Positions 31,901 through 44,130 of a stretch of 64,000 nucleotides of DNA are shown piece after piece; within the stretch, counting starts at the first letter, position 1, and every line of letters starts with the position of its first letter. Both the position numbers and the translations under genes were made by a program. Source of the stretch: Citrus sinensis (taxonomy: Eukaryota; Streptophyta; Magnoliopsida; Sapindales; Rutaceae); contig NC_068562.1 of the NCBI RefSeq assembly GCF_022201045.2, positions 6,430,001 to 6,494,000 on the forward strand. The letters are read 5' to 3'. The notes under the pieces are model-generated. The model was not told the origin of the DNA and made no database searches. It saw only the letters and a program-made list of their open reading frames with translations.

Positions 31901-34466
31901 GATTCCCATAGTCTAGCACAATGGCTCTGCACACTCAAAAAGATAGTCAATGAGAAAATGAATAACTGACTGGTGAAGGGAATATACAAAAATTGAAGGT
32001 ATCATTAAAACAATTGACATCCTGATAAATTCAACACGCTAAATATAAAAAAAAAAATCAAGGATGTTAATATTTTAGAATCAGATTAACATAAAATAAC
32101 TGCAATTTATAGTTAAGGGGATTTTTCTCAATAGAAAAAAGGGGCAATTTAGTTTGGGTTACCATCAGGTAAAGAAACCAAATTTTCACAAGAAAAACCG
32201 CATAGCGCATCCGAACAAGAGACTTCCGCAATCAGCTAATACCATAATATATGCACCAGACATCAGAGAAACTAAACCCTCTATGAAGATTCTAACATAT
32301 ACAGGTACAATTTTTTTTTTTAAATACAATATACAATAAATCCAAGAAATAAAAAATATTTTCTTACTGATAGTGCATATGATATACACAGATAAAATCA
32401 AGTATAAAAATAAAAAGATATGAAAATGCCACAGTGAACTATAGAATTCCAAGAATATTATGACTTGAGAATTCCAAAAAATAAAAAGCATCTTCATGAT
32501 ATGAATTACATACTTGCGTTCTTTTGACTTGAGTGCAGCTTCCTCTGACCGCATCTTAACATGCTTTGTAGTTGATTCGTCCAAGATGCGTTGGACATTC
32601 AACTTGCGCCAGGCACACCCAGATTCAACAAGTAAACCATTTCCATTCTCAGAACTTTGACGTTCTTCATATATATCACAGAGGTCACCAAATTCCCGTG
32701 ACCATGCAAATCTGAACTCTTTACCACCTACATCAATAACCTGGTGCAATGATCAACCATTTAAATCGATGCTGCCCAAGAAACAATAGGCACCAACAAC
32801 ATAAACAAAAGCAACTTTAGCTGCCACAAGACTTATGCAATACAAGGAAAATTAACAAACAAATTTAAGCTATAAATCCGCTAAAAACCACATATATAAC
32901 TGTAAATTTTTCATTTTTTTGTGACAAGAACAACAACAGTCATTGGTGCACCAACACTGAAACCAAATGTTGAAAAAGAAAAGAGGGAAAAAGAAAAACA
33001 AAATGATGGAAAACTGTCTATGGTGTTCATAGAACGCAATCAATGACCAAACTGCCTTAAAAAATCATATTCAAAAGGACAATCTAACCTCACCCTACAT
33101 GGAATCATGTCTACTGCATATTAAAGAGTTTAAAGATATCATCCTACTCTAGGTAGAAGAATATTAATAATATGATCATGCATTCAGCCACAACTGATAG
33201 CTAACAAATATCTCCAGGAATAGTTCAGACTGGAGCAGATGCTGTTACCAGGTTCGACTAAGCATCCACTAGATATAAATTCATGGTTACTATTGTCATT
33301 TGCATATTTTCTCCTTCTTAACAACCACTTCTGTGGCAATCTTCCTATCTAATCTCTGATTTGAACACTTAATATTATAACCTTATCATCTGAATGGTCC
33401 TAAATCAACTTAGCACCAGCATTGCCTAAACAAACTTAGCATCCATCATTGCCCCCAGCACTGTTGCAAATGCACAAAGTTATCTACTGCCAAATGCAAC
33501 TTACAACATGCTTCCCCATGTTACAGTTTCCTGCCATAAAGATGTGGAGGTTATGTTAAGCTCCCTCATTCATTCTTGTAGGATCTAGTTCCTTTTCCTA
33601 TGCACCGGAGTACCCCTGTAATCTCACCCTCCCATTAATATTTTTTTATTTTAACAAATCAACCAGTGATCGATTTAAGAGCTATCTCTCTCTCGTAATA
33701 GTACCTATATGTTTTACTCTTAAACCATAATTTTACAAGAATTATCCACAGTGAAAACAAAAATAGGCCCATATCAGATAGAACTAAGCCAAGACACTCC
33801 CATATAATACAAGTTCCAATCTAAACAAAGTTTATTAGGATGTTCCAGATAAAACAAAATCAAGAAGCTCAAGTTTCCACTAAGACTATTCTTAATTCGC
33901 CAAACTACACCACTACAAAGATAAAATTAAACCAAAAAATAACTCAAGTTTCCACAACAATTATTCACCCTAACAAAATTAAGCCCCAAATTGAGACAAA
34001 TTAGCCAACACCCAATTGCCAAAACACCTTAAGAAACAAATACCCGAAGCAACATTCCTATTAACCCATCAAAATCAGCTATAATCAAGTTCAAAGCAAC
34101 TAAAAAAGAACTCACGTTTCTATCCGTATGCCCTGTTGAATCGAACTTAATCCTGGCTGATCGTCCTTGGCTCTCTACCCTTTTAATCTCCTCCACCATA
34201 TCCGGCGCCAGCCTTATAATCATAGCGAAAGCAAGCGGATTATTCCCCGAAACAAGACTAAACGTCTCCTCAGCCGCAGCCGCAGCCTTTGACCCGCTGC
34301 TGCTGGGTCCTCCCGCTGCCCGGTTTCGGACGGCCGAGGACCCCTGAGAGAGCCGGCTCGATGACGACGGCGTGCCCATCCGGTGCGGTGGCGGCGGAAA
34401 TGAGTTGCGCTTGTTGACGACGCCTGCTCGGCCGCCGCCGCGGCCCAGCTTCGACCCTCCGTACAT
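25986..34466 (-). CDS. ELL/occludin-domain protein (plant ELL-like elongation factor)
   Basis: Eleven exons in coding order: 34466-34116, 32740-32514, 31926-31859, 31431-31360, 31214-30862, 30686-30618, 30538-30450, 29453-27195, 27056-26979, 26882-26771 and 26048-25986; 1246 aa with consistent phases. The N-terminus is Gly/Ser-rich and basic. Residues about 75-230 (PLAFAMIIRLAPDMVEEIKR, then KVNVQ-like LNVQRILDESTTKHVK and KERKAIVLDYG) look like the N-terminal ELL domain. About 335-405 (LRSMLIALLMENPKGMSLKALEKAV) looks like the ELL winged-helix segment. A long disordered middle (about 410-1140) is Ser/Asp/Lys-rich with a 10-aa repeat. The last 100 residues (YKEYVQEYRDKYDCYLSLDKTLESDR, YCKLLGQLKDSYRRCGT, HKRLKKIFVVLHEELK) are an occludin/ELL homology domain. 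In animals ELL raises RNA polymerase II elongation rate; a nuclear role here is inferred. Plant copies are often named dentin sialophosphoprotein-like because of the Ser/Asp region. Confidence 0.88.
28728..28893 (-). repeat. 30-bp coding tandem repeat in the ELL-like gene
   Basis: Five full 30-bp units and a partial sixth encode VDIEGHGSDA / VDIEGHGSEA decapeptides. Two sequence types occur in blocks: units with GTCGAC and DA, and units with GTCTAC and EA, indicating stepwise amplification. The period keeps the frame, so copy number can vary without breaking the protein. Confidence 0.93.
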
Positions 34467-34787
34467 TGGGAAATTTGCTCAGATTAAATTGCTTTAATTT
34501 GTCAAAACATATACAAATATATATTGTATATTTAGTTTATATAATCTGGGATTTCTCTTGATTTTCGAATTTGATTCTCTTTTTGCTTTTGGTTTGTGTT
34601 TATTGCTGTGCTCTAGACTTCTAGTAGTTTTGTGCTCGTTGTTGGATGCATAAGTAGTTTCAGGAAATTATCAGGGATTTTTTTGTAATATTTCATACTT
34701 GAATTCATTTTATTTGTTCACTTCTTTAGTATCTTGCAATTGGATCCCCCTTTTTTTTTGGAATAGGCAATTGGATCCATTTATCTT

Positions 34788-34991
34788 AGAGTAATAATAC
34801 AGCCACAAATTTTTGTATAAATTTATTTTGTACAAACTGACGTAGTATTAATTTATTGGTTGAATGAAAATATAAATTAATAAAAAAAAATCATGTGGGC
34901 CAAGTAATATTTAATTCAACTAATTTTATCATACTACATCAATTTGTACAAAATAAATTTATACAAGAGTTTATGGCTGGATCATTACTCT
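34788..34991. mobile_element. 204-bp MITE, copy 2
   Basis: This is the same family, length and orientation as the copy at 3853-4056: ends AGAGTAAT/ATTACTCT, the shared inner block ATCATGTGGGCCAA, and a perfect 7-bp duplication TTATCTT (34781-34787 and 34992-34998). It sits between the divergent ELL-like (-) and UBP6 (+) genes, 322 bp upstream of the ELL-like start codon. Confidence 0.9.
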
Positions 34992-35633
34992 TTATCTTAT
35001 TGTGATGATCTAAAGTTAAAAATTGACATTTAATCTCTATCTATCTAGTATCTATTATTACGTTGAATGGATCTAATAGATAAAAATTATGTCACTATTT
35101 TAAATTAAAATTTTAAATTATTATGTCGTATAATAATATAGCATTTCAATTTATTTATAGCATCACTCATATGAAATTAATATTTTTCAAACTCAATTTG
35201 ACCATGATTATAATTCAAAGATTTTATTTTATTAATTTCTTATTTTTCAGAAATTTTTATTATTAAAAAATTATATTTACGATTATTTATATTAACTAAT
35301 CATAAATCACATCTACTATTATTACATACAACAATTAAACTTAAAAAATTAATTTCATTATATTATTCATTATTCTACTATTTAATATTATTTTTATTAT
35401 TATTATCATTATTTTCATTCAGAAATGTCTCTATTATTTAGGATTTAAATTGAGATAACATCCATAAATATTATTCATATTGCATTGCAAAAATTCAATC
35501 AACACAATTCAATTTATACGTGTAGTTTTTTATATCAGAATAACCTCAGGGTGATCAGTGAAATTTCCTCGAAAACACACGAATTTGAATGCGGTCCCGG
35601 GTGTTCATATACGAGTCGGATCCGGACGTCAAT
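34992..35633. other. AT-rich spacer upstream of UBP6
   Basis: This is the divergent promoter region between the ELL-like and UBP6 genes. It is very AT-rich, with a more GC-rich patch at about 35590-35630 just before the TATA-like run. No other gene is visible. Confidence 0.5.
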
Positions 35634-35644
35634 TATATATAAAA
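35634..35644 (+). promoter_or_regulatory. Candidate TATA box of UBP6
   Basis: TATATATAAAA lies about 120 bp before the UBP6 start codon, a reasonable distance for a short leader. The assignment rests on position and sequence only. Confidence 0.45.
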
Positions 35645-35761
35645 GCAATCAACTCGATTGCCCTTCGTCCAAGGCTCCAAGCCATAAACAAAAACCGAAA
35701 AACCGAACTGTTCAAAAACCCATTTACACATTTTTCTCGATTTCTCTAAGCCTCTTCAATC

Positions 35762-38700
35762 ATGCTAACAGGTTCGCTTGTTAAGCCCTCAATCTTTGCT
35801 TTTTCACATTAACAAAATTTAATTAATTCGATTTGCTCATATTTTGTTTTCCTTTACTCGTATCGAAACTGCTGAAGCTTGATCTTTATGCTCTATTTGG
35901 AATTTCGCGAACTGGGTTATTTGCGATTCCCTTTTCTGTGTGTGGATTTGTTCACGATTTGTTGATTAATAGACACTTTTGGAGCTTAATATATGATATT
36001 TGGCTTTATTTTGATATTTTTCTGGAACTTGATTGTGCTTTCTTTTGAAATTTTATGAGCCGGGTCAGTGGTGGATTATTGGTGGTGATATCCGTTTAAT
36101 ATTTTTTATTTTCTCCAATGTCGGTTATAAATTTTTGATAAATAAACCATTCAGAGTTTTCTTGTCTTTGTTTGTAGTCTAGTGAACTGAGATATGAAAT
36201 CGTATTATTATTTTACAGAATAGTCTCTTTTTAATGAGCAACTGAAGCTTAGCTTACTTACCCTGTTTTATTTTGAGTAGTTTGTCTTGGATTTGCACCA
36301 TTACTCTTCATAGCTTGATTTATTATTGTTGTTGTTGTAGCTGTTATTGTTATTATTATTTAATGCTATTTTGAACTACTCTAACTGGGTTATCACCAAT
36401 TACTGGCTTTGAGTTTGTGAGATTGGTAGTTGACTTGTGGATTTAACTTTTAGCTACTGGTGATTAACAGTGTGATTTAACTGTGTGCTATTTCTTTGTG
36501 TCTTATGTACATGTTATGTTTGTTGTGCTAGAGTAGTTTTTTGAAGGGATGGGTTAATTTTGAAGTCGGCAGTGCTTATTTACTGTAGCTCAATAATGTG
36601 TAGGTTGTTCAGAAATCATAAACAAATCACACAGCATTCATGTACATTTGCATACAAAGTGTATATAATTTTTGTTATTAGAAGTCATATGTAATAGTAA
36701 AATTTGTTGGAATTTCTATTTTATCATATGGAGTTTGTAGCAGTAATGCACATTACAAAGTTGTGCATTTCTTATCATTCTTTCCCTAGATTATTTTTAA
36801 TGAAGCATAATCTGATGATTTTTAGTTGTTATACATTGTTACAATGTTTGTGGTTGCTTTTCTTCACAATTCTGCTGCATTGTTGTAGTGAGTGTGAAAT
36901 GGCAAAAGGAGGTCTTTTCGAATGTGGAAATTGACACTAGCCAGACCCCTTATGTTTTCAAGTGTCAATTGTATGATCTGACTGGTGTGCCACCAGAAAG
37001 GCAGAAGATTATGGTAAAGGGCGGTTTACTGAAGGTACTTGGATGGCCTTATGGTAGCTAAGCATAATTGATTGCACAACCAAATTATGACCTGCTTAAA
37101 TACCTACATAATGACATTGCAAATTGATTTCTCTGCATATATTTTCCTATTTCATGAGTGTGCCTTTCTTATAATCGGATTCTTCTGAGAATGCAGGATG
37201 ATTCAGATTGGTCAATGTTAGGAGTGAAACAGGTAAATCATTAATCGATAATGGTAATTTAAATTTTGTTGTGATGGGGACAAACTTAAGTTCTTTTATT
37301 TCTAGGGTCAAAGATTGATGATGATGGGAACAGCAGATGAGATTGTGAAGGCTCCTGAGAAGGGACCTGTTTTTGTGGAAGATCTTCCTGAAGAAGAACA
37401 AGTGTTATCACTGGTAACTTCAATCACTATTGCTGGGTGTGCTTATTTCCTCTCTTTTTATTTTTGTTGGTGCTAATATGATGAGCCACCTCTTTCTTCA
37501 GTTCTATTTCTGTCATTATCATCATTCTATTTGTTTCTGGGCAGCCAAAAAAAAAAAAAAAAAATAATAATAATAATTAATTATTATTATTATTATTATT
37601 CTACTGGTGGTGTTAATTGTGGCTCTAATTTACTGATGAGGGCATCTCCCATTAATATGTATATGCATATAAATGCTTTGGTTTTAGATGCCTTTCTCTT
37701 GCCTTCAAAATAATACTTCCATTGAATATTGTTTGTGTTCCAGGGTCATAGTGCTGGCCTGTTCAATTTGGGAAACACCTGCTACATGAACTCCACCATC
37801 CAGTGCCTGCATTCTGTTCCAGAGTTGAAGTCTGCTTTAATTAAGTAAGTTATCTTTGTCAATGAATATTGTTGCTTCCCTGGTGATGCCTTGCCAATTG
37901 AAGACTGGATTTGGCATGTTTTTGTATGGCCGAAATTTGATGTTGGATGGGTTAATTAGGTATTCACAGTCTGGAAGAAGCAATGATGTGGATCAAAGCT
38001 CTCATATGTTGACAGTTGCTACTTCTGAATTATTTAATGATCTTGATAAAAGTGTGAAGCCTGTGGCTCCTATGCAGTTTTGGATGGTTTGTACTCTTTC
38101 CTGTATGACATAATCAGTGGTACTTCTTTTATGGCTGTTCTATGTGCAATGCCCTTAAGATACCATATATTCATGGTTAAGTCTTAGATCGAGGGAGAGT
38201 AGTTTTATAAGCAGAGAGCAATATGCTTTTGGTAGACATGAGTTCTCATGCTTCAACTGAGTGATTTTATAGTGAAAGTTGGAGTCTTGCTGCGGACAAA
38301 GTGTGTTCCTTTCTAAAGTCAAGGATGATGAAATACTTATTACTCTTTTATAATTTTTATGTTGAAGTTATAATTCTTAGGTTTGTCTACCTAGGTCATG
38401 CATTAGTTGAGATCACTAGTATACATTATGTAGTGACACTTTTTTCTGACATAATATTCTCTCCTAAAAGTTGAAGGCTTGTGGTTGTGCTACTTGATAT
38501 TTTTTGGTTATCATCTCTGGGGTGCTTACACATAGTTGGAGTCATCCAAACTGATTTTACCAGAGAACCATATTTTGGAAACCTCATTTTAGCGTTTGGT
38601 TGATATATTACTTTTTGCTTGTTGGAGAATGCATCTCATACTTATTTTTTTTTCATTTTACAGCTGTTGCGTAAAAAGTATCCTCAGTTTGGCCAGTTGC

Positions 38701-41700
38701 ACAATGGTACCTTCATGCAGCAGGTTATTCTATTTTCTGTTCTAGTGACCACAGTTTTTCTTGTTTTCCCCCTTTACTGTTCTAATGTTAGTGGGTTGAG
38801 CCCTGAACTTCTCTGGATTTATAACAGGATGCTGAAGAGTGTTGGACACAGCTTTTGTATACGCTTTCACAGTCTCTAAGATCAGTAAATGCTAGGTGGT
38901 TTTCCTCTTCTTTTTCTTTATTTTTCTTTTCCCCCATTTTTAATGGCATAATTGTAGGACAATTACCCTTTGGATGGGTATGGTGTTGGTCTTATAGCAG
39001 CCCACCTAACAGCAGTGCTGACTCATTCTAAGTTGTTTTCAACATCATTGTTTCTTAACTACCATGTTGATGGATGATTACTGTTTCACATTTTGATCTT
39101 GTAATTGACTGATTATCTAAATTGACTGATTATCTATTTTTTCATTGATGCTTATTTGGAAATAATAATCCCTGTTTTCTTTTTGATAATTTTTCACATG
39201 CAGTGAAATTCCCGATACAGTGAAAGCCCTTTTCGGTATTGATATTGTGAGCAGGTATGTCTTTAAGCTCTATTTAGAAGCATTAGCATACTATTAAGCA
39301 TCATTCACATAGTAATATCAGCTTCATTACAGCTCATTTTATTTTCAGATTGGTTTTTTGTTACAGCTCATTTTATCATGCTTGTTATGAGGTTTATGTG
39401 TTTGATTGCAAAACTTAATTTGTAACTTTGAAATAAAATGATTGATGTAGAAAGCTTATTAACTCTACAGTTTAAGGAATGTTGAAAATAGATAGTTCGA
39501 TATATACAAATTGCTGATCAGATGGTTTTGAGTGCTAGAGTGCATTGCCAAGAAAGTGGTGAGGAAAGCTCGGAAACGGAATCAATTTATGCTCTTAAAT
39601 GTCACATATCACATGAGGTGAACCATTTGCATGAAGGACTAAAGCATGTAAGTGACATCAGCTGACGATCATACAATGCCTCTTCCCTTTTGTTTGTGAT
39701 AATGTGGAGTTGTATTACGTCAAATGATATAATTGTCTGGGTGCAACACTGTAGTTTCAATGAGTTCTTTCCTTGACTAGATCTTGTTATATATGCATAC
39801 ACGCGCGTGCGCACACACACACACACTCACACACTCACATCCCCTTGTTGTCTCAAATGAACCAAGAACAAGCTGTCTGCAGAAATATGATCGTCAAAAG
39901 AAAACAAAGGACCCATACAAAGCATAAATTGTGCAGTACGTTTGAGTATCATCCCTTGCTGATGTCTTTAACTTGTATTAGGCTGTCTACTTCGCTTTGT
40001 CACTATTATTACTTTTGATACGGATGAAAGGATCATGTGACTGTTAGGTTCTTCGAATGTCCATCCTGTATCTGAAAACAGTCTTGTAAGCTTTGATTGA
40101 TTGCTTTGAAATATTTAGTATATGAAGCTTTGACATTCACAAACTTACCTTTTTTTCTTTCAGCTGAATAACACTTTTAGTCTCTTCATTTTGGAATGTG
40201 AATCTTTCTATAACAACCATGAAGTGACCCCTATCCTATCTTCTACTGCTGTGGCATAACCTTCGAAATTTATGTCTGTAGTCAACGCCTGTTATATTGC
40301 CCGTTCTTTCATGATTTCTACATGGAGTGATCATTATACCTTTTTTTAATTGATTAACCTCTAATCAATATGTTAATCTTCTTATTTTTATGATGCATGT
40401 AGGGTTTGAAATCAGAACTGGAGAAGGCTTCTCCTGCCTTGGGTCGTAGTGCAGTTTACTTGAAAGAGTCTTGTATTAATGGCTTGCCTAGGTAACAAAT
40501 CACTTGTTTTCATTTTATTTTCTTGACTGTGCATTCTCCCTGATGGTTCCAATTCACCACCAAATGTTCTTAGAGAATCTAACTATATGGCTCTTTCCAT
40601 CAATGTTTTGACCCACTCTGCAATGGTTCAGAAGTCTGAAGCTGATTTAGCTTTTGTCTTTCTTGTTTATATTTTGACATGTTATATGAGATGGACCAAA
40701 ATTTTCACATATAATTTTTCTTTTTAAAGGTACTTGACCATTCAGTTTGTTCGCTTTTTCTGGAAGAGGGAGTCAAACCAGAAAGCCAAGATTTTGAGGG
40801 TATTCTGGTTTTCTTTTCTTTTTCTATTACTTATCAAAGGATTAATTTTTTCACATGTTTGTACAAAAGGAATATTATTTAATTCCAAATATTACTATCT
40901 GTGGCACAATCATTTGATTTGAAGTCTAAAATGCTATTGTGACGCATACCCTTTTTTGGCATAAGCATTTGATTTATGACATATTTGAAATGTGTCTTGA
41001 GAATCTCAGAAAGTGGATTACCCGCTGGAGTTGGATGTTTACGATTTCTGTTCTGATGATCTTCGCAAAAAATTGGATGCCCCTCGTCAGGTATCTGCGT
41101 GTCTTTTGTTCCAGTGAGTTTTATATTAAGTCATTATTCATGAATGGTAACAAAATTGTTGAATTCTCAGAAACTAAGGGATGAGGAGGGTAAAAAGCTT
41201 GGTTTAAAAAAAGGTGGTGAGAAGAGCTCTAATTCGAAGGATAATGACGTCAAAATGACAGAAGCCGAGGTGATTTAACTGTTACTTATGCAGATGAACT
41301 CATAATCATATGCTATGTGGATTTGTTTGTTATGAACTTTTTTTTTTTTTTGCAAAGCAGGGATCAGCATCAAATGGAAGTGGAGAATCATCAGTAGCTT
41401 CATCTCAAGATGGTAAAAACTTGATTCACCTTTATCATAGTGATGGGGTGTGCTTGTTCTGCATTTCATTCATAATATGTGGAACATAAACCATATATAT
41501 AATTACCTCACAACTCAAGTGCACTAACATCAAACACATTCCTTCAACTATCTGATTGCTCTGTCTACCTCAGGGGTTACTACTGACACTGACAAGGAAA
41601 CACATCTAACTGGAATCTACGATCTGGTTGCTGTGCTGACCCACAAGGGTAGGAGTGCTGATTCAGGGCATTATGTTGCTTGGGTGAAGCAAGAAAGTGG

Positions 41701-42044
41701 TAAGTTTTTTGGCTGATTTGTACGGTAATTTTGCAATGTATTTATTTTGTTTTTGTTTTTGTTTTTGTTTAGTTGTTAAACTGACTGTTGTTAATCACAG
41801 GAAAATGGATTGAATATGATGATGATAATCCCCTTCCTCAGCGAGAGGAAGACATCACTAAACTGTCTGGAGGAGGTAAGCTGAGCCTCATGGAAAATTT
41901 TATCTTAGCTTGTGGGTTGTGAGCAGCTATATATGTACATTAGATATTTAAAAATATTATTCTAATGAAATTTATGTTTTTCTTTCAGGTGATTGGCATA
42001 TGGCATACATTTGCATGTACAAGGCTCGTTCCATCTCCATGTAG
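35762..42044 (+). CDS. UBP6: Ubiquitin carboxyl-terminal hydrolase 6 (proteasome-associated DUB)
   Basis: Eighteen exons: 35762-35771, 36889-37034, 37197-37232, 37306-37413, 37744-37844, 37960-38086, 38664-38723, 38828-38895, 39204-39254, 39539-39647, 40403-40491, 40730-40799, 41010-41090, 41171-41269, 41361-41412, 41574-41699, 41801-41875 and 41989-42044; 487 aa, phases agree. An N-terminal ubiquitin-like domain (about 1-77, VPPERQKIMVKGGLL) binds the proteasome base in yeast Ubp6/USP14. The USP catalytic core has the Cys box GLFNLGNTCYMN (Cys113) and His box SADSGHYVAW (His435). The enzyme trims ubiquitin chains from substrates at the 26S proteasome. The length fits Arabidopsis UBP6 (At1g51710). 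The first coding exon is 10 nt, followed by a 1.1-kb intron. The donor of exon 8 is the GTGGTT at 38896, not the GTAAAT at 38885, because only the former keeps the frame into NASEIPDTVKALFG. Confidence 0.96.
37547..37600 (+). repeat. A-run plus (AAT)n/(ATT)n palindrome in UBP6 intron 4
   Basis: Eighteen A are followed by about five AAT units, a central AATTAATT and about seven ATT units, so the tract is a near-perfect palindrome of about 38 bp. It is intronic and likely unstable in length. Confidence 0.85.
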
Positions 42045-43463
42045 TCCGATTTAGCTTTCAAATCAATTTGGGAGAGGTTGATCTTTGATTTTAAATCACG
42101 GAAACTTTGGTAGTTTGAAAATTGAATTGTGAATTGGTCAATAGATCCTTACAGAATTGTGTTGTACTGCTAAAACTGTGCCGTATATATCTTATTTATA
42201 ACTATACTTTTAGGGCGCGTTTTTTTTTTCTTTCCCCAATTGATTGAATTTCAGAAAATGGGACATTCCTTAAAAGTTGATTTTACATTTCATTGAAATT
42301 AGAATTTCTCTTTAAATGTGTTTGGGAGTTTTAAAGTAGTTCCTGATTGCTATTTCTTTTATTTATTTATTTTTCTTTTTACCGGCTAGCAGCAGAATTT
42401 TCTATTTTTAGTTCGATTTCTCTGATGAAAAACCCTCGGGTCGTTTGACACCTGTCCAGGCCGTTAAACGAACGACGTTTCATTCATCATTTGCCTTTCT
42501 AAAGTGAGTTGGTCGGTATCTTAGTGGCCTCGCGAACGACGTGCATATCAAGTGGATGTCTTGTGTTTGGTTGTCTGATGCCATATGCCGATATTCTTTG
42601 TTTTGTTGGCAAACGAATAAATCGTCCAACCTTTTGTCAATTGGATTTAGGATTTGTTAATGATTCCTTCATGGTGGGCATTACCGACCACATTCTAATT
42701 TTCAATAATAATGCCCAATGACCGACTGCCGTATATTCTTTCTTTAACATCTCATGATTGATCTATTATATATTTTGCCAAAGCTATTATTAAATTCTTC
42801 ATAGTTTAGAGTGATTACAAAATAATCGGACTTTTTAAAATGATTTAGTAGGATATTGACAAATTTTTTGAAGTAGGGTTCTGAATTCTGATCGACTTTA
42901 GGAATTTCAATATCCTCAAACTGATTAATTCTCAAACTAAAATTCAATTGGGATATTTCTCATTGGTAAGCATAGCAACTTGTGTTTTCTGATTTTGCTT
43001 AAGAATTAAAATACTTGCAACTTAAGACAATAGCCGTAAACAAAAACAAAAAATCACAATATGAACAATATACAAGGACACAAGATACAAGTTGAATCAC
43101 AAAGAGGTTCATTACATAGCACCAAGTTAAATGCTGCAAGTAATGGATAATAGACTATGAAGGAAGATTTCTAGGAAATTGAAAACTTTGTCATCGAGCG
43201 AAGGAATAACACCCACTGCGAGGCCAAAGCAAAGAATAGCATATAAAAGCCGGGCCAATTCCATAGGTGATTATGAAACCAGAATATGTTCCATTCTCGT
43301 AATGTCGTCGTATGGTTCAATTGAACTCATCATTTAATTTCCATGTCAAGTTTTGTTTCTTTCCTTGAAACTGAAAATTAGTAAACAGGCAGATTCTCCT
43401 CTATTTAGACAAACCTCAAGAAATGTGAATGCCAATGGTCTAAAGATTATTATTTGAGGAAAT
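42045..43463. other. UBP6 3' UTR and intergenic DNA
   Basis: The UBP6 3' UTR occupies the first 150-250 bases. The remainder is unremarkable AT-rich DNA; open frames of about 70 codons here show no family resemblance. Confidence 0.45.
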
Positions 43464-43955
43464 GTTTGGCTGGTGAAGTTAGCCAAGTCGAGGATATGTC
43501 TTCATAAGCCTTGGGATCTTTTAATTAAGCAGACATGCATGTGTTTTGCATTGCCTTCGAATCTGCTTTTGAACTTTTTACTTTATAATGTCCAACTCTC
43601 GCTGTCTTTGCCTTTCTCGCGCTTTCCCTTCCACCGACGAGGATCATCAACCAAGGATGTCAGTTGTTTGCAGTGATTAGGCGGGGACAGGATTCGAACC
43701 TGCAGTCTTCAGGTCATGGGCCTGATGAGTCGACCAATTCCTCTACCCCGCTTCTTCCCCTTCTCTTTCTTTCACTATTCCCACCGAGGTCCCCCGCTTT
43801 GGTTGCTTGGCTAGTGAAGTTAGCCAAGTCCGGGATGTGTCATCGTAAGCCTTGGGATCTTCTAATTTAGCAGACATACATGTGTTTTGCATTGCCTTCG
43901 AATTTGCTTTTGAACTTTTACTTTATTTTGTCCAACTCTTCCTGCCTTCCACTCT
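43464..43955 (+). repeat. Direct repeat pair flanking the tRNA relic
   Basis: Copy A (about 43464-43615) and copy B (about 43804-43955) share GTGAAGTTAGCCAAGTC, AAGCCTTGGGATCTT, TGTGTTTTGCATTGCCTTCG and TCCAACTCT in the same order and spacing, with scattered substitutions. The initiator-tRNA-like sequence lies in the spacer. The pair is just upstream of the CNL gene. Confidence 0.85.
43679..43752 (-). tRNA. Mitochondrial-type initiator tRNA-Met(CAT) relic
   Basis: On the minus strand 74 nt fold as a tRNA: acceptor AGCGGGG against CCCCGCC with the A1:C72 mismatch typical of bacterial-type initiators, a GAG/CTC D stem, anticodon stem TCAGG/CCTGA with CAT in the loop, and a T arm GCAGG-TTCGAAT-CCTGT. 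It closely resembles plant mitochondrial trnfM from memory. The universally conserved T before the anticodon is C here, so it is probably a non-functional nuclear insert of organelle DNA. Confidence 0.7.
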
Positions 43956-44046
43956 TTGCATCAGATTCTTGCTAAATGGAAACTAGCTGTAAATTTGTGC
44001 GTGTGACATTAGATTTTTTTTTTTTTTTTTAATCTTTGCCATGAGC

Positions 44047-44054
44047 TATAAATA
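44047..44054 (+). promoter_or_regulatory. Candidate TATA box of the CNL gene
   Basis: TATAAATA lies 77 bp before the ATG, suiting a leader of roughly 40-50 nt. Confidence 0.5.
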
Positions 44055-44130
44055 CTGAACGAAGGGGAGTAGCATTGCCACCACACCAAATAACTTGAAT
44101 TCCTAAAATTTCATCTAATACTGAATAACC

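Noticed and set aside
38828..38884. UBP6 exon 8 ending at the GTAAAT donor
   Set aside because: Using it makes the next exon begin with an in-frame TGA; the donor at 38896 restores the frame and the expected sequence.
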